A stretch of 14,211 nucleotides of DNA. It comes from Longimicrobium sp. (GTDB lineage: Bacteria; Gemmatimonadota; Gemmatimonadetes; Longimicrobiales; Longimicrobiaceae). Numbering within the stretch: the first letter of the stretch is position 1; each line of letters opens with the position of its first letter. Position numbers and translations under genes: made by a program. The stretch is from NCBI GenBank assembly GCA_030446945.1, contig JAUJMI010000043.1:1-14211 (forward strand). The letters are read 5' to 3'. Positions 6,108 through 14,083 of the stretch are shown one piece after another. The notes beneath the pieces are model-generated. The model did not search any database. It saw only the letters and a list, made by a program, of their open reading frames with translations, and was not told where the DNA came from.

Positions 6108-6289
6108 GGATCCGCGCCGCCGCCACCCTGGCCAGACTTCTTCAGCCCGCGGGAGCGCTTGTGCTTCGCTTTCTCCCGCGCTTCCCTCTCCGCTTTCACT
6201 TTCAGCACCGCCGCCATCGCTTCCTCCATCGTGAAGCTGTCCGGCGGGTACATAGGCGGGATGAGTTCCCGCATCCTGGCGTCCTTCAT
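6104..6289 (-). CDS. Small basic protein coupled to the frameshifted gene (61 residues)
   Basis: Start ATG at 6289 with a strong GAGGGGG six bases upstream. The sequence begins 'MKDARMRELIPPMYPPDSFT', has a predicted helix at about 21-45 (EEAMAAVLKVKAEREAREK), then a Lys/Arg-rich segment 'KHKRSRGLKK' and a Gly-rich tail. No signal peptide or membrane segment. The stop (TGA 6106-6104) overlaps the ATG of the next gene by four bases, so the two proteins were made together. I do not recognise it. Its size, charge and coupling would fit a partner, antitoxin-like or nucleic-acid-binding protein for the downstream family member, but this is inference. Confidence 0.65.
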   Translation of the reverse strand: MKDARMRELIPPMYPPDSFTMEEAMAAVLKVKAEREAREKAKHKRSRGLKKSGQGGGGADP

Positions 6290-6391
6290 CTCGGCCCCCT
6301 CGGAACGGCTCCGTTTCGAAGCTATACGTGCTTTTAGGGGCTGCAAGCTTCGCACGCAAACCGGTCCGGGCGATGGCCGATCGGTGGCGAT
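6290..6391 (-). promoter_or_regulatory. Possible promoter upstream of the small basic protein
   Basis: On the minus strand this 102-base gap is less GC-rich than the genes around it. It contains TTGCAG and, 14 bases later, TATAGC (roughly 6326-6345), which resemble -35 and -10 boxes but are spaced too closely for a standard sigma-70 promoter. The gap separates the small-protein pair from the V4R-like gene, so an independent promoter is plausible. Confidence 0.3.
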
Positions 6392-6952
6392 TTACTCCCA
6401 GCGGAGCTCCCATTCGCAGAAGGCGTCGCCCTCCACGGAGCAGCGGACGTGACGGACGCAGGGGGCGGCGCCGCCCGCCAGCTCCACGGAGCGGAGAAGG
6501 CCGCCGGTCTGGCGGCGGCAGAAGGTGGTGTCGCCGGGGTCGAAGCCCACCAGGCGCAGGACGGCGCGGCCGGGCTCGGCTTCGACCACTTCCATGTTGC
6601 CCGGCTGGTAAAAGAGCCGGAAGAGAGAGACGCGCTGCGTGAGGAACTCCAGCGGCGACTGCTTGAGGAGGATGCCGCCGTAGAGCTGCACCCCCGCCCC
6701 CTCGATGGAGTACGCCCCCGAGCGCTCCGGCCATCCCGGGTCCGCCGGGCCGAGCACGGCGTCGGTGGCGCGCCAGAGCGACCGCATCAGCTCCATCGGC
6801 ACCTCGTCGGTGGATGCGACGGCGGCGATGGCGCGGCGCTCCTCCGGGCGAAGGCGGCCGAGGACGTCGTCCACCGCACCGCCGCCGGCGCGCTCGGCCA
6901 CGAAGGCGAGGGTGGAGCGGAGCGCGGAGCCCCGGGCGCGGGCGCCTTCCAT
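6392..6952 (-). CDS. V4R/heme-NO-binding-like sensor domain protein
   Basis: About 186 residues from the ATG at 6952; the GTG at 6955 is an equally good start seven bases after AGGAGG. The N-terminal half is helical ('SALRSTLAFVAERAGG', 'VLGRLRPEERRAI'). The C-terminal half has 'LFRLFYQPGNMEVVEAEPGRAVLRLVGFDPGDTTFCRRQTGGLLRSVELAGG', given here as key residues, and ends with 'VRHVRCSVEGDAFCEWELRW'. The closing C-x(4)-G-D-x-x-C-x-W-E-x-R-W pattern is typical of 4-vinyl-reductase (V4R) and DUF2378-like small-molecule-binding domains. No output domain is attached, so the role is unknown: possibly a ligand sensor or binding protein. Its start overlaps the acyl-CoA ligase stop (GTGATG), so it is translated with it. 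Confidence 0.6.
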   Translation of the reverse strand: MEGARARGSALRSTLAFVAERAGGGAVDDVLGRLRPEERRAIAAVASTDEVPMELMRSLWRATDAVLGPADPGWPERSGAYSIEGAGVQLYGGILLKQSPLEFLTQRVSLFRLFYQPGNMEVVEAEPGRAVLRLVGFDPGDTTFCRRQTGGLLRSVELAGGAAPCVRHVRCSVEGDAFCEWELRWE

Positions 6953-8460
6953 CACCGGACCGCCTCCTGAGGCATCCAGCGGGCGAGCGCGGCGCGGTCG
7001 AGCTTGCCGGAGCCGAGGCGCGGGATCTCCGGCAGGATGAAGACGGAGCGCGGCACCTTGTACCCGGCCAGCCGCGAGCGCGCGTGCGCCACCACCTGCG
7101 CCTCGTCCGCAACGTATTCGCCGGGGCGGAGGACGACGAAGGCGCGTCCCACCTCCCCCCAGCGGTCGTCGGGCACGCCGACGACCACTGCTTCAGCGAC
7201 GCCGGGGCAGTCGGCGAGCGCCGCTTCCACCTCGGCGGGGAAGACGTTCTCGCCGCCCGAGATGTACATCTCCTTGCGCCGCCCGCAGATGGTGTAGGCG
7301 CCGTCCGCGTCGCGGCGGGCGAGGTCGCCGGTGTGCAGCCAGCCCTCCGCGTCCAGCGCCTCGGCGGTGCGCTCGGGGGCGCGCAGGTATCCGGCGAAGA
7401 GCTGGGGTCCGCGCAGGAGGAGCTCGCCGGGCTCGCCGGGCTCCGCTTCGCGGCCGCCCGCGGCCTCCAGGCGCATCTCCAGGAAAGGGACGGGCCAGCC
7501 GACGCTCCCCGGCCGGGCGCGCGCCTCGGCGTCCGAAATGGAGAAGCAGTTGGGACCGCACTCGGTGAGGCCGTACCCTTCACGGAAGCCGTACCCCGCC
7601 TCCCGCACCCGCGCGGCCAGCGAGGGCGGGCACGCCGCGCCGCCCGAGACGAAGGAGCGGAGCCGCGGCAGCGGACGTCCCCAGCGCGGGCTCTCGGTGA
7701 GCATCAGCAGCTGCGTGGGGACGGTGAGGGCGGTGGTGATCCCCTCCTCCTCGACGGTCTGCAGGAAGCCGTCCGCGTCGAAGCCGTCGAAGAGCACCAC
7801 CGTCGCGCCGCGGTGCCAGGCGGGGGTGGCGAACACGTTCCAGCCGCCGGTGTGGAAGAGCGGGGTCGACACCGGCACGACGTCGTCCGCACCCAACTCC
7901 CACGCGGTGGCGGTCGCGACGGCGTTCCACACGATCTGGCGGTGGGGGAGGACGGCGCCCTTGGGCTTCCCCGTGCTCCCGGAGGTGTAGAGGACGAGCG
8001 CCGCGTCTTCCGCGCCGATCTCGACGTCTGGGGCGGCGGGGCCGCCGCGCTCCAGGAGTGCCGGTGCGTCGCGATCCAGGTCGATGCACTCCGCGCCCCC
8101 GGCGAGCGCGCGGAAGCGCTCCTCGGCGAAGAGGATCGCGGGGCGCGCATCGGCCAGGATGGGTGCGAGCTCGGGGGCGGCGAGGCGCCAGTTGAGCGGC
8201 ACCAGCGCCGCCCCCACCCGTCCGCAGGCGAAGAAGAGCGCCGGGACTTCGTACCGGTTCCCCGCCAGCACCCCCACCACGTCGCCGCGCCCGATGCCGC
8301 GGGCGCGCAGGAGGGCGGCCCAGCGGTCCGCCGCCGCGTCGAGCTCCGGGTATGTGAGGCGCATGCCGCGCGTGCGGTCGACCAGTGCGACGCGCGCGGG
8401 CGCCTGCCTCCGCCAGAAGCGCAGCGGATCGGGGTGCACGGGAAAGGCGGTGTGGCTCAT
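6952..8460 (-). CDS. AMP-binding acyl-CoA synthetase (fatty-acid-CoA ligase-like)
   Basis: A 502-residue member of the adenylate-forming superfamily. Motifs occur in the standard order: the P-loop-like 'YTSGSTGKPKGAV' (158-170), 'YGLTE' (296-300), 'TGDLARRDADG' (377-387), 'GRRKEMYISGGENVFPAEVE' (393-412) and 'LGSGKLDRAALA' (482-493) with the catalytic lysine K486. These match cytosolic long-/medium-chain acyl-CoA ligases that activate a carboxylic acid to an acyl-AMP and then to the CoA thioester. The gene is three bases downstream of the esterase stop and overlaps the start of the V4R-like gene, so the three are probably one operon. The acid is unknown. The neighbouring esterase suggests a carboxylic acid released by hydrolysis. 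Confidence 0.92.
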   Translation of the reverse strand: MSHTAFPVHPDPLRFWRRQAPARVALVDRTRGMRLTYPELDAAADRWAALLRARGIGRGDVVGVLAGNRYEVPALFFACGRVGAALVPLNWRLAAPELAPILADARPAILFAEERFRALAGGAECIDLDRDAPALLERGGPAAPDVEIGAEDAALVLYTSGSTGKPKGAVLPHRQIVWNAVATATAWELGADDVVPVSTPLFHTGGWNVFATPAWHRGATVVLFDGFDADGFLQTVEEEGITTALTVPTQLLMLTESPRWGRPLPRLRSFVSGGAACPPSLAARVREAGYGFREGYGLTECGPNCFSISDAEARARPGSVGWPVPFLEMRLEAAGGREAEPGEPGELLLRGPQLFAGYLRAPERTAEALDAEGWLHTGDLARRDADGAYTICGRRKEMYISGGENVFPAEVEAALADCPGVAEAVVVGVPDDRWGEVGRAFVVLRPGEYVADEAQVVAHARSRLAGYKVPRSVFILPEIPRLGSGKLDRAALARWMPQEAVR

Positions 8461-8463
8461 CGG

Positions 8464-9351
8464 TCAGCGAGTGTGGGCCAGGAAAAAACGGAGCATCTCG
8501 CGCGTCGCATCCGGACCGCGCTTATCCGTGTACGTCCCCTCAGCGCAGCCGCCGGACCAGGCGTGGCCCAGCCCCTCCACCATCCACAGCTCCAGCAAGG
8601 GGCCGTACACGTCACGCGTCGCCCGCAGCCCGGCCGTCCGCACCTCCGACCGCTGGAAGTCCGTGAGGCCGCCCGCGCGCGCCCACTGCGCGGCGAGCTG
8701 CCGCCCATTCACCGGCGCGACCACGGGGTCCGCGGCGCCGTGGAAGACGATCAGCGGCACCGCCCGCCCGACGCGCAGGGAGTGGGGTGCGGCCGAGCCG
8801 TTCTTCATCACCCCCAGCGCCTGCGGTACCGCGGTCGCGGCGCGGTAGGCGATCCCGGAATGCGCGCCCGCCGCGGCGAACAACTCGGGATAGGCGGCGG
8901 CGGTGTTGATGGCCATCGCCGCGCCGGCCGAGACGCCGGCGACGTACACGCGCTTCGGGTCGACGGGGCGCGCCGCCATCACCTCGCGCGCGATCCCCGC
9001 GACCAGCGCCGGCTCTCCGCCGCGCGCCTGGTGGGCGGGATCGTACCAGGTCCAGCACTTCTGCGGGTGAAGCGCGCCCGTCTGCTCGGGGTACGCGACG
9101 ATGGCGCGTGCCTCGGCCGCCGCCTCGTTGAAGCGGGTGCCGCGGGCGAAGTCGTCGGGGTCCTGCGTGCACCCGTGCAGCATCACCACCAGCGGAACCC
9201 GTTGCGCCGCATCCACGCCGGCGGGGACGAAAAGGCGGTAGCGGCGCGTGCCCGCATCGCCGGTGTGGGTGTGCCACTCCCAGCTTCCCGTATCCGCGGT
9301 CGCGGCGGCCAGCATCGATGCGGCGGTCATCGCGACGACGGCTGCGGTCAT
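8464..9351 (-). CDS. PHB-depolymerase family esterase (LpqC-like), exported
   Basis: A 295-residue alpha/beta hydrolase with a short N-terminal hydrophobic segment 'MTAAVVAMTAASMLAAATA' (1-19) that looks like a signal peptide. 'PLVVMLHGCTQDPDDFARGTRFN' (53-75) is the oxyanion and family signature. 'GVSAGAAM' (139-146) holds the nucleophile Ser141. 'HGAADPVV' gives Asp208 and 'GLGHAWSGG' gives His263, completing the triad. Polyhydroxybutyrate depolymerase-like and LpqC/feruloyl-esterase-like enzymes share this pattern, so the substrate could be a polyester or an ester of a plant or lipid compound. No Shine-Dalgarno stands out for the ATG at 9351; ATG 9330 is an alternative but would cut the signal segment. 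Confidence 0.9.
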   Translation of the reverse strand: MTAAVVAMTAASMLAAATADTGSWEWHTHTGDAGTRRYRLFVPAGVDAAQRVPLVVMLHGCTQDPDDFARGTRFNEAAAEARAIVAYPEQTGALHPQKCWTWYDPAHQARGGEPALVAGIAREVMAARPVDPKRVYVAGVSAGAAMAINTAAAYPELFAAAGAHSGIAYRAATAVPQALGVMKNGSAAPHSLRVGRAVPLIVFHGAADPVVAPVNGRQLAAQWARAGGLTDFQRSEVRTAGLRATRDVYGPLLELWMVEGLGHAWSGGCAEGTYTDKRGPDATREMLRFFLAHTR

Positions 9352-9404
9352 GGGTTCCGAGCTTGGGTGCGGGGCAGCGGAACGGCAGTGAGGCCAGGCA
9401 GTTC

Positions 9405-9430
9405 GGGGCGCCGGCGAGTGCCGGCGCCCC
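9405..9430 (-). terminator. Hairpin downstream of the TonB-dependent receptor gene
   Basis: GGGGCGCCGGC (9405-9415) and GCCGGCGCCCC (9420-9430) form a perfect 11-base-pair stem with a 4-base loop. It begins nine bases after the receptor stop and 50 bases before the esterase start. No U-run follows, so it is a strong hairpin but not a classical intrinsic terminator. It could act as a terminator, a Rho-dependent pause or an mRNA 3'-end stabiliser. Confidence 0.6.
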
Positions 9431-9438
9431 GTTGCAGC

Positions 9439-11895
9439 TTACTTGGTGTCGAAGCGCAGCCCGAGGAAGACCATCGTGCCGATCTGCGGCATGTTGATCA
9501 TCTCCATGTGGCGCTTCCCGAATTCGCACCCGCTCTCGTCTTCGTCTGTGGTGGCCGGGTTGTCGCTGGTGCAGCCGAACAGGTTGTTGAGTCCCAGGTT
9601 GATCGCCGAGCGGAAGCGCGGCACCCGGTAGCCGACGTTCACGTCCAGCGTGGAGAAGGTGGGGATGCGGCCCTTGTTGATCCCGGAGTTGAACTGGTAG
9701 CCGTTCACGTACCTCCCCGTGATGCCGCCCTGCCAGTTCCCCAGGTCGCGCACCCGGCTCCCGATCGTCCACTTGGTGACGGGCGAGTTCAGCGACGTAG
9801 CCTCCACCTCGCCCGCGACCTTGGTGTTGATCCCCGTGAGCCCGTCCAGCTCCACCACCGAGAGGGTGCCAGTGAAGTCCACCTTGGGGCTCAGCACGTA
9901 GTTGGCCGAAAGGTCGGCGCCGCGTACGGTCGCCTTACCCAGGTTGAAGTAGGTGAGGACGACCTGCGGCTTCCCCGCCTCGTCGGTCAGCGGCTTGCCG
10001 CCCGGGCCGAAGGCGGTGGTGGCGGTGGCGCCGGTGAAGGGGTTGGCGATGACGGTGAGCGGGCTCATGAAGTTCTGGTAGCGGCTGTAGTACCCCGCCA
10101 GGTCCACGAACAGCCGGCCCCTGACAAGCGCCTTGTAGCCCACCTCCCAGGTGCGGTTCTCCTCCGGCTCCATGGGCGCGTACTCGCGCACCACGGCGCC
10201 CGCGGCGTTCCTGACGGTCACGCCGTCTCGGTTGCCGAAGACGCCGATGTTGGGCACGAAGTTCGGGATGTAGAAGTTGGTCTGCAGCGTTGACGGGCTC
10301 TTGAAGGCGCGGTTGAAGAAGGCGCGCACCGAGTGCCCCTCCGCCGGAGTGAAGACGAGGCCGGCCTTGGGCGAGAACTGCGCGTCGTAGTTCTCGTGGT
10401 CGTCGTAGCGCCCCGCCAGCAGCAGCTTGAGCTGCGGAAGGAGCGGCGTCTCCGTCTGCGCGTACACGCCGCGCTGGCCGATGGTCAGGTCGTCGCCCGT
10501 CAGGCGATCGGTGAGCCACTGGCGCTCGCTGCTCACCACGTCGTGCCGCACCTGCGCGCCCCAAACCACGCTGGTGTTGAGGAGCGGGCGCACGCGGAAG
10601 TTGTTCTGGAACTCCGCCGCGAAGAGCTGCCCGTTGCTCGGCCAGTCCGACATCTGCCGGATCTCCTCGTCAGACCGGGAGGCGAGCGCGGGGGTGGCGC
10701 GGAAGGTGGTGTAGCGGTTGGCCGCGTAGCTCTTCCCCGCGTCCGACTCGGTGTGGTACGCGGTGAAGTAGAAGCGCGGGAAGGTGGCCTTGAACTGCTG
10801 CGTCTGGTACGTCCAGTCCACCAGCTGGTTGCGGCCGACGTTGGTCTGCCCCACGCCGTTGGTGCGGCTCCACCCGCCGCTCAGCTCGAACTGCGCGTCG
10901 CCGCGGTAGTACACGGCGGCGCCGTACGCACGCGCCACGTCGCTCTCCCAGTTGAGCCCCGAGCTGTCGCCCACCGAGGTCTCCATCGGCGAGGTGGGAG
11001 CGGCGGTGGCGCGGATGCGGTTGGACCAGTCGTTGAACTGGTTGTACTCGCCCGCCACTTTGTAGCCGAAGCTGCCGCGCACGCCGGCGTGCCGCATCTG
11101 CACGTCCGTGTACTCGCGGCTTCCGCCCGTCACCTCCATCTGCGTCCCCGGGTACTCGCGCGGGTCCTTGGACTGCAGCGTCAGCACGCCGTTGGAGGCG
11201 TCGGCGCCATAGAGGGCGGAGCCGGGGCCCACCACCACCTCGATCCCGGCCAGGTCGATCTTGGGGATGGGGGTGAAGGCGCCCACCGGCAGCCCGTTCT
11301 CCGGAAGCACGGCGATGCGGCCGTCTTCCAGCATCAGCATGCGGTTGTTGAAGGAGGAGTTGAAGCCGCGCGCGTTGATCCCCACGCTGCTCACCCCCAC
11401 CTGCACGAAGTCCAGCCCGTTGGCCTGCTTGAGGGCGCCCACAAAGGAGCCGCCGGCCAGGTTGTCCAGCACCTCGGGCCCGACGCGCGTCACCGTCACC
11501 GGCGCCTCGGAGCGCCGCTCGGCGCGGCGCGACGCAGAGACGACCAGGCCGTCCAGCTCCACCGGCGAGCTCTCCAGCCGCACGGCGACCAGCGCCTCCT
11601 CGCCCGCGGCGACGGCCACGTCGTGGGTCTTGGCCAGGAAGCCGGCGCGCGACACGCGCAGCTGGCGCGGCCCGGCGGGGATGCCGGTGAGGGTGAACTG
11701 CCCCAGCGCGTTGGTGGTGGATCCGTAGCGCGTGCCCACCACGGTGACCTGGGCGGCGCGGATGGCGTCGCCGTCGGGGCCGGCCACCGTGCCTCGCACG
11801 GTGCCGCTCTGGGCGGCGGCGAAGGCCGGCGTGGCGGCCATGCAGGCCGCCGCCAGGAGTGTGCGCCAGGGCTGGCGCGGGGTGCTGCCGTTCAT
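9439..11895 (-). CDS. TonB-dependent outer-membrane receptor with N-terminal carboxypeptidase-like domain
   Basis: An 818-residue outer-membrane transporter. Residues 1-29 form a signal peptide ending in 'AFAAAQ'. Residues 31-110 are a carboxypeptidase-regulatory-like beta-sandwich ('GTVRGTVAGPDGDAIRAAQV', 'GIPAGPRQLRVSRAGF'). A TonB-box-like 'ELDGLVVSASRR' is at 113-124. The plug follows, with 'SVGINARGFNSSFNNRMLML' and 'IEVVVGPGSALYGADASNGVL' (218-238). The rest is the 22-strand barrel, ending 'QIGTMVFLGLRFDTK' rather than in the usual aromatic residue. A loop near the end has two cysteines ('FGCTSDNP', 'ESGCEFG'). The start has GGGGAG eight bases upstream. The substrate is unknown; neighbours point to no siderophore system. 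The strong hairpin after the stop suggests the transcription unit ends here. Confidence 0.93.
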   Translation of the reverse strand: MNGSTPRQPWRTLLAAACMAATPAFAAAQSGTVRGTVAGPDGDAIRAAQVTVVGTRYGSTTNALGQFTLTGIPAGPRQLRVSRAGFLAKTHDVAVAAGEEALVAVRLESSPVELDGLVVSASRRAERRSEAPVTVTRVGPEVLDNLAGGSFVGALKQANGLDFVQVGVSSVGINARGFNSSFNNRMLMLEDGRIAVLPENGLPVGAFTPIPKIDLAGIEVVVGPGSALYGADASNGVLTLQSKDPREYPGTQMEVTGGSREYTDVQMRHAGVRGSFGYKVAGEYNQFNDWSNRIRATAAPTSPMETSVGDSSGLNWESDVARAYGAAVYYRGDAQFELSGGWSRTNGVGQTNVGRNQLVDWTYQTQQFKATFPRFYFTAYHTESDAGKSYAANRYTTFRATPALASRSDEEIRQMSDWPSNGQLFAAEFQNNFRVRPLLNTSVVWGAQVRHDVVSSERQWLTDRLTGDDLTIGQRGVYAQTETPLLPQLKLLLAGRYDDHENYDAQFSPKAGLVFTPAEGHSVRAFFNRAFKSPSTLQTNFYIPNFVPNIGVFGNRDGVTVRNAAGAVVREYAPMEPEENRTWEVGYKALVRGRLFVDLAGYYSRYQNFMSPLTVIANPFTGATATTAFGPGGKPLTDEAGKPQVVLTYFNLGKATVRGADLSANYVLSPKVDFTGTLSVVELDGLTGINTKVAGEVEATSLNSPVTKWTIGSRVRDLGNWQGGITGRYVNGYQFNSGINKGRIPTFSTLDVNVGYRVPRFRSAINLGLNNLFGCTSDNPATTDEDESGCEFGKRHMEMINMPQIGTMVFLGLRFDTK

Positions 11896-11927
11896 GGGAG
11901 GATCTCCCCTGTTGTGGGAACATGTGC

Positions 11928-11941
11928 GCGGCCGCGGCCGC
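11928..11941. repeat. Perfect 14-base GC palindrome
   Basis: GCGGCCGCGGCCGC is its own reverse complement. It lies in the 64-base gap between the MaoC and TonB receptor genes and could form a hairpin in either strand's RNA. In a GC-rich genome this may be chance; no factor is assigned. Confidence 0.35.
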
Positions 11942-11959
11942 TTCCGCGCGGTTGGTCCA

Positions 11960-12379
11960 TCACTGCCGGTCCTGCCCCGGCACCATCACCAGTGCTTCGC
12001 CATCCACCACCTTTTCGCCCGTCTGGTTCTCGACCCAGGTGGCCAGCCTCACGCGACGCTTCGCCGCCATCATCTCCAGTACCTCCACCCTCGCCGTCAC
12101 CGTGTCGCCGATCCGCACCGGCCGCAAGAACTTGAGGCTCTGCGACAGGTAGATCGTCCCCGGGCCCGGAAGGCGCATGGCGAGCACGGTGGAGATGAAC
12201 GACGCCGACAGCATCCCGTGCGCGATCCGCCCTCCGAACGGCCCCTTCTCCGCCGCCACCGCGTCCAGGTGCGCCGGGTTGAAGTCCCCCGTCACCCCCG
12301 CGAACATCACCACGTCCGCCTCCGTCACCGTCTTGCTGAACTCCGCCGTCATCCCGGCGGCGATCTGGTCGATTCTCAA
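11960..12379 (-). CDS. MaoC-type (R)-specific enoyl-CoA hydratase
   Basis: A 139-residue hot-dog-fold protein. 'FAGVTGDFNPAHLDAVAAEKGPFGGRIAHGMLSA' (here as key residues G-D-F-N-P-x-H at 31-37 and F-G-G-R-I-A-H-G-M at 48-56) is the hydratase-2 motif, with Asp32 and His37 catalytic. This family hydrates trans-2-enoyl-CoA to (R)-3-hydroxyacyl-CoA, as PhaJ does when feeding polyhydroxyalkanoate synthesis, or acts on other enoyl-CoA substrates. I chose the TTG at 12379, which has GAGG eight bases upstream. The ATG at 12352 would remove the first nine residues. The frame stays open to 12568, but that part runs through a dispersed palindrome and is rejected. Confidence 0.85.
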   Translation of the reverse strand: MRIDQIAAGMTAEFSKTVTEADVVMFAGVTGDFNPAHLDAVAAEKGPFGGRIAHGMLSASFISTVLAMRLPGPGTIYLSQSLKFLRPVRIGDTVTARVEVLEMMAAKRRVRLATWVENQTGEKVVDGEALVMVPGQDRQ

Positions 12380-12577
12380 GCGTCTGGCCTCGCTGTGGGT
12401 GCCCTCACCCCCGCTCCTTCCTCGGACAACCTGTTCATGCACCAACGCCTTCGTAGGGGCGCGATTCATCGCGCCCGCCCTGGCCTCGCCTCGACGCCCG
12501 CCGTACGCAGCAACCCATCCGCCCGTGTCCCGCGCAGGCGGACTTTGCGGTTGTTGCCGCGAGCCCACTCGCCACGG
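12380..12577. other. 198-base gap between symporter and MaoC genes
   Basis: No gene. It contains the second copy of the REP-like palindrome (12457-12476) and, just after the symporter stop, a short hairpin GCGAG-CCCA-CTCGC (12559-12572). The promoter and ribosome-binding site of the MaoC gene must lie at its lower-coordinate end; GAGG eight bases before the TTG is the only part recognised. Confidence 0.5.
12457..12476. repeat. REP-like palindrome, copy 2
   Basis: GGGCGCGAT and ATCGCGCCC with TC between. It is the same element as at 671-690 but in the opposite orientation; both copies are preceded by TCGTAG (here TCGTAGG at 12451-12457). It lies between the minus-strand symporter and MaoC genes and is transcribed with them, where it could form an mRNA hairpin. 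Confidence 0.7.
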
Positions 12578-14083
12578 CTACACCGCCATCACCAGCCGCA
12601 CGTCGGCGTCGAGGGCGTCGGCGGCGCGGTGGCGGGTGAGCCAGGAGACGCCGAAGAAGACCAGGATGGAGAGGACCAGCGAGAGGCCCGAGACCGAGAC
12701 GCCCGTGGGGAAGGAGTAGGCCTTGAAGTACGACAGCGTCTCAAAGGTGAGCGTGATCCCGAGGCCCGTGAGGATGGAGGCCACGGCGCCCTCGCGGGTG
12801 GCGCCCTCCCAGTTCAGGCCGATGGCGAGCGCCGGGACGAAGGTGGAGGCGAAGAGGCCCCATCCAAAGATCCCCAGGAACGCCACCACCGCGCCCGGCA
12901 GCAGCGCCAGTGCCGCCGCCGCCAGTGAGATCGCCACGGTGGAGAGGCGGCCCCAGAGGAGCTCGTTCTTCACCTTGCGCCCCAGCGACACCGGCAGGTC
13001 GTGCGTGATGGCCGCGGCGCCCACGCTCATGAACGAGTTGACCGTGCTCATGATGGCCGCCGCCACCCCCGAGAAGACCAGCGCCGCCAGCCACACCGGC
13101 ACGTAGCGCAGCAGGAAGAGCGGGGTCGCGTCGTCCGGACGAGCGAGCGGGGCGAGCTGGCCGCCGGCCACCAGCGCCTTCACCGCCACGCCCACGCCGA
13201 AGTAGAGGAGCATGCTCAGCACGAGCGCGAGCGTGACGAGGAGCGGGTACCACTTGAGGCGGCGCGGGTCGCGCAGCATGTAGAACTTGTGGATAACGTG
13301 GGGCTGGCCCATCGAGCCCACGCCGAACACGAAGAAGAGCGAGAGGGCGGCGAGCGGGCCCATCTTGCCGAACGGCCCCAGGAAGGCAGGGTCCGCGGCG
13401 AGGATGGTGTTGGAGATGCCGCCCATCCCCCCGCCCACCTTGAGCGTGAAGAGGAAGACCAGGACCGACGCGAACGCCATCAGCGTCCCCTGGAATACGT
13501 CGGTGTAGACGCCGGCCAGGATGCCGCCCGCCACCGAGTACGCCAGCACGATCGCCATCCCGATCCACACCCCCGCCGCCAGCCCGGTCCCAAAGATTGA
13601 ATCGATGACGAGCCCGAGCGCAAGAAGGTTGGTGGCCATGTAGCCGATCACCGCCACCAGCAGCGACACCGCGGAGAGCCCCTGCGCCGCCGGCGACCGG
13701 TAGCGCGCGCCCACCGCGTCCGGCACGGTGATGACGCCCCGCACCTCGGCCAGCAGGCGCATCCGCTTGGCGAGCGCCCACGAGGTCATCGACGCGGTGA
13801 CGGTGGCGGGGAGCATCAGGAACATGGCGCCCAGCCCCGTCGCGTACACCAGCCCCGGCCCGCCGATGAAGGCGAACCCCGAAAGCGTGGCGGACATCGC
13901 GGCGAGGGTGAGCGCGATGAGGCCGATCCCCTCCCCCGCCACGAAGAAGTCACTCGCCGTGCGGGTGCGGCGCGTGGCCCAAACCCCGATCGCCGCCACG
14001 ATGGCGAAGTACACGACCGCCACGGCCACGATGCTGGGCTGCGCCAGCTTCGGCAGGCCGCTGGTCTGGAGCGCGATCATCAT
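12578..14083 (-). CDS. Sodium:solute symporter (SSSF family)
   Basis: A 501-residue membrane protein with about 13 hydrophobic segments, the standard size of the family (TC 2.A.21). Key motifs: 'MSATLSGFAFIGGPGLVYATG' (63-83, helix 1/2 with the sodium site region), 'AYSVAGGILAGVYTDVFQG' (181-199), 'GQPHVIHKFYMLRDPRR' (259-275), and 'AAIMSTVNSFMSVGAAAITHDL' (342-363), where Ser/Thr residues bind sodium. The pattern resembles PutP/ActP/PanF-like carriers of small organic acids or amino acids; the substrate cannot be told from sequence. The start ATG at 14083 follows GGTGGAG (about 14090) and overlaps the stop of the upstream gene by four bases (ATGA), so both are one operon. Confidence 0.92.
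   Translation of the reverse strand: MMIALQTSGLPKLAQPSIVAVAVVYFAIVAAIGVWATRRTRTASDFFVAGEGIGLIALTLAAMSATLSGFAFIGGPGLVYATGLGAMFLMLPATVTASMTSWALAKRMRLLAEVRGVITVPDAVGARYRSPAAQGLSAVSLLVAVIGYMATNLLALGLVIDSIFGTGLAAGVWIGMAIVLAYSVAGGILAGVYTDVFQGTLMAFASVLVFLFTLKVGGGMGGISNTILAADPAFLGPFGKMGPLAALSLFFVFGVGSMGQPHVIHKFYMLRDPRRLKWYPLLVTLALVLSMLLYFGVGVAVKALVAGGQLAPLARPDDATPLFLLRYVPVWLAALVFSGVAAAIMSTVNSFMSVGAAAITHDLPVSLGRKVKNELLWGRLSTVAISLAAAALALLPGAVVAFLGIFGWGLFASTFVPALAIGLNWEGATREGAVASILTGLGITLTFETLSYFKAYSFPTGVSVSGLSLVLSILVFFGVSWLTRHRAADALDADVRLVMAV

Noticed and set aside
5613..7583. 656-codon minus-strand frame that includes the 'NVFIN' protein
   Set aside because: Only the part from 6107 onwards has family character. 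The upstream part is the wrong frame of the acyl-CoA ligase and V4R-like genes, which have complete genes in another frame.
6814..10293. 1159-codon plus-strand open frame across the acyl-CoA ligase, esterase and receptor genes
   Set aside because: Composition is Arg/Gly/His-rich with no domain. The three minus-strand genes beneath it have complete catalytic or family motifs.
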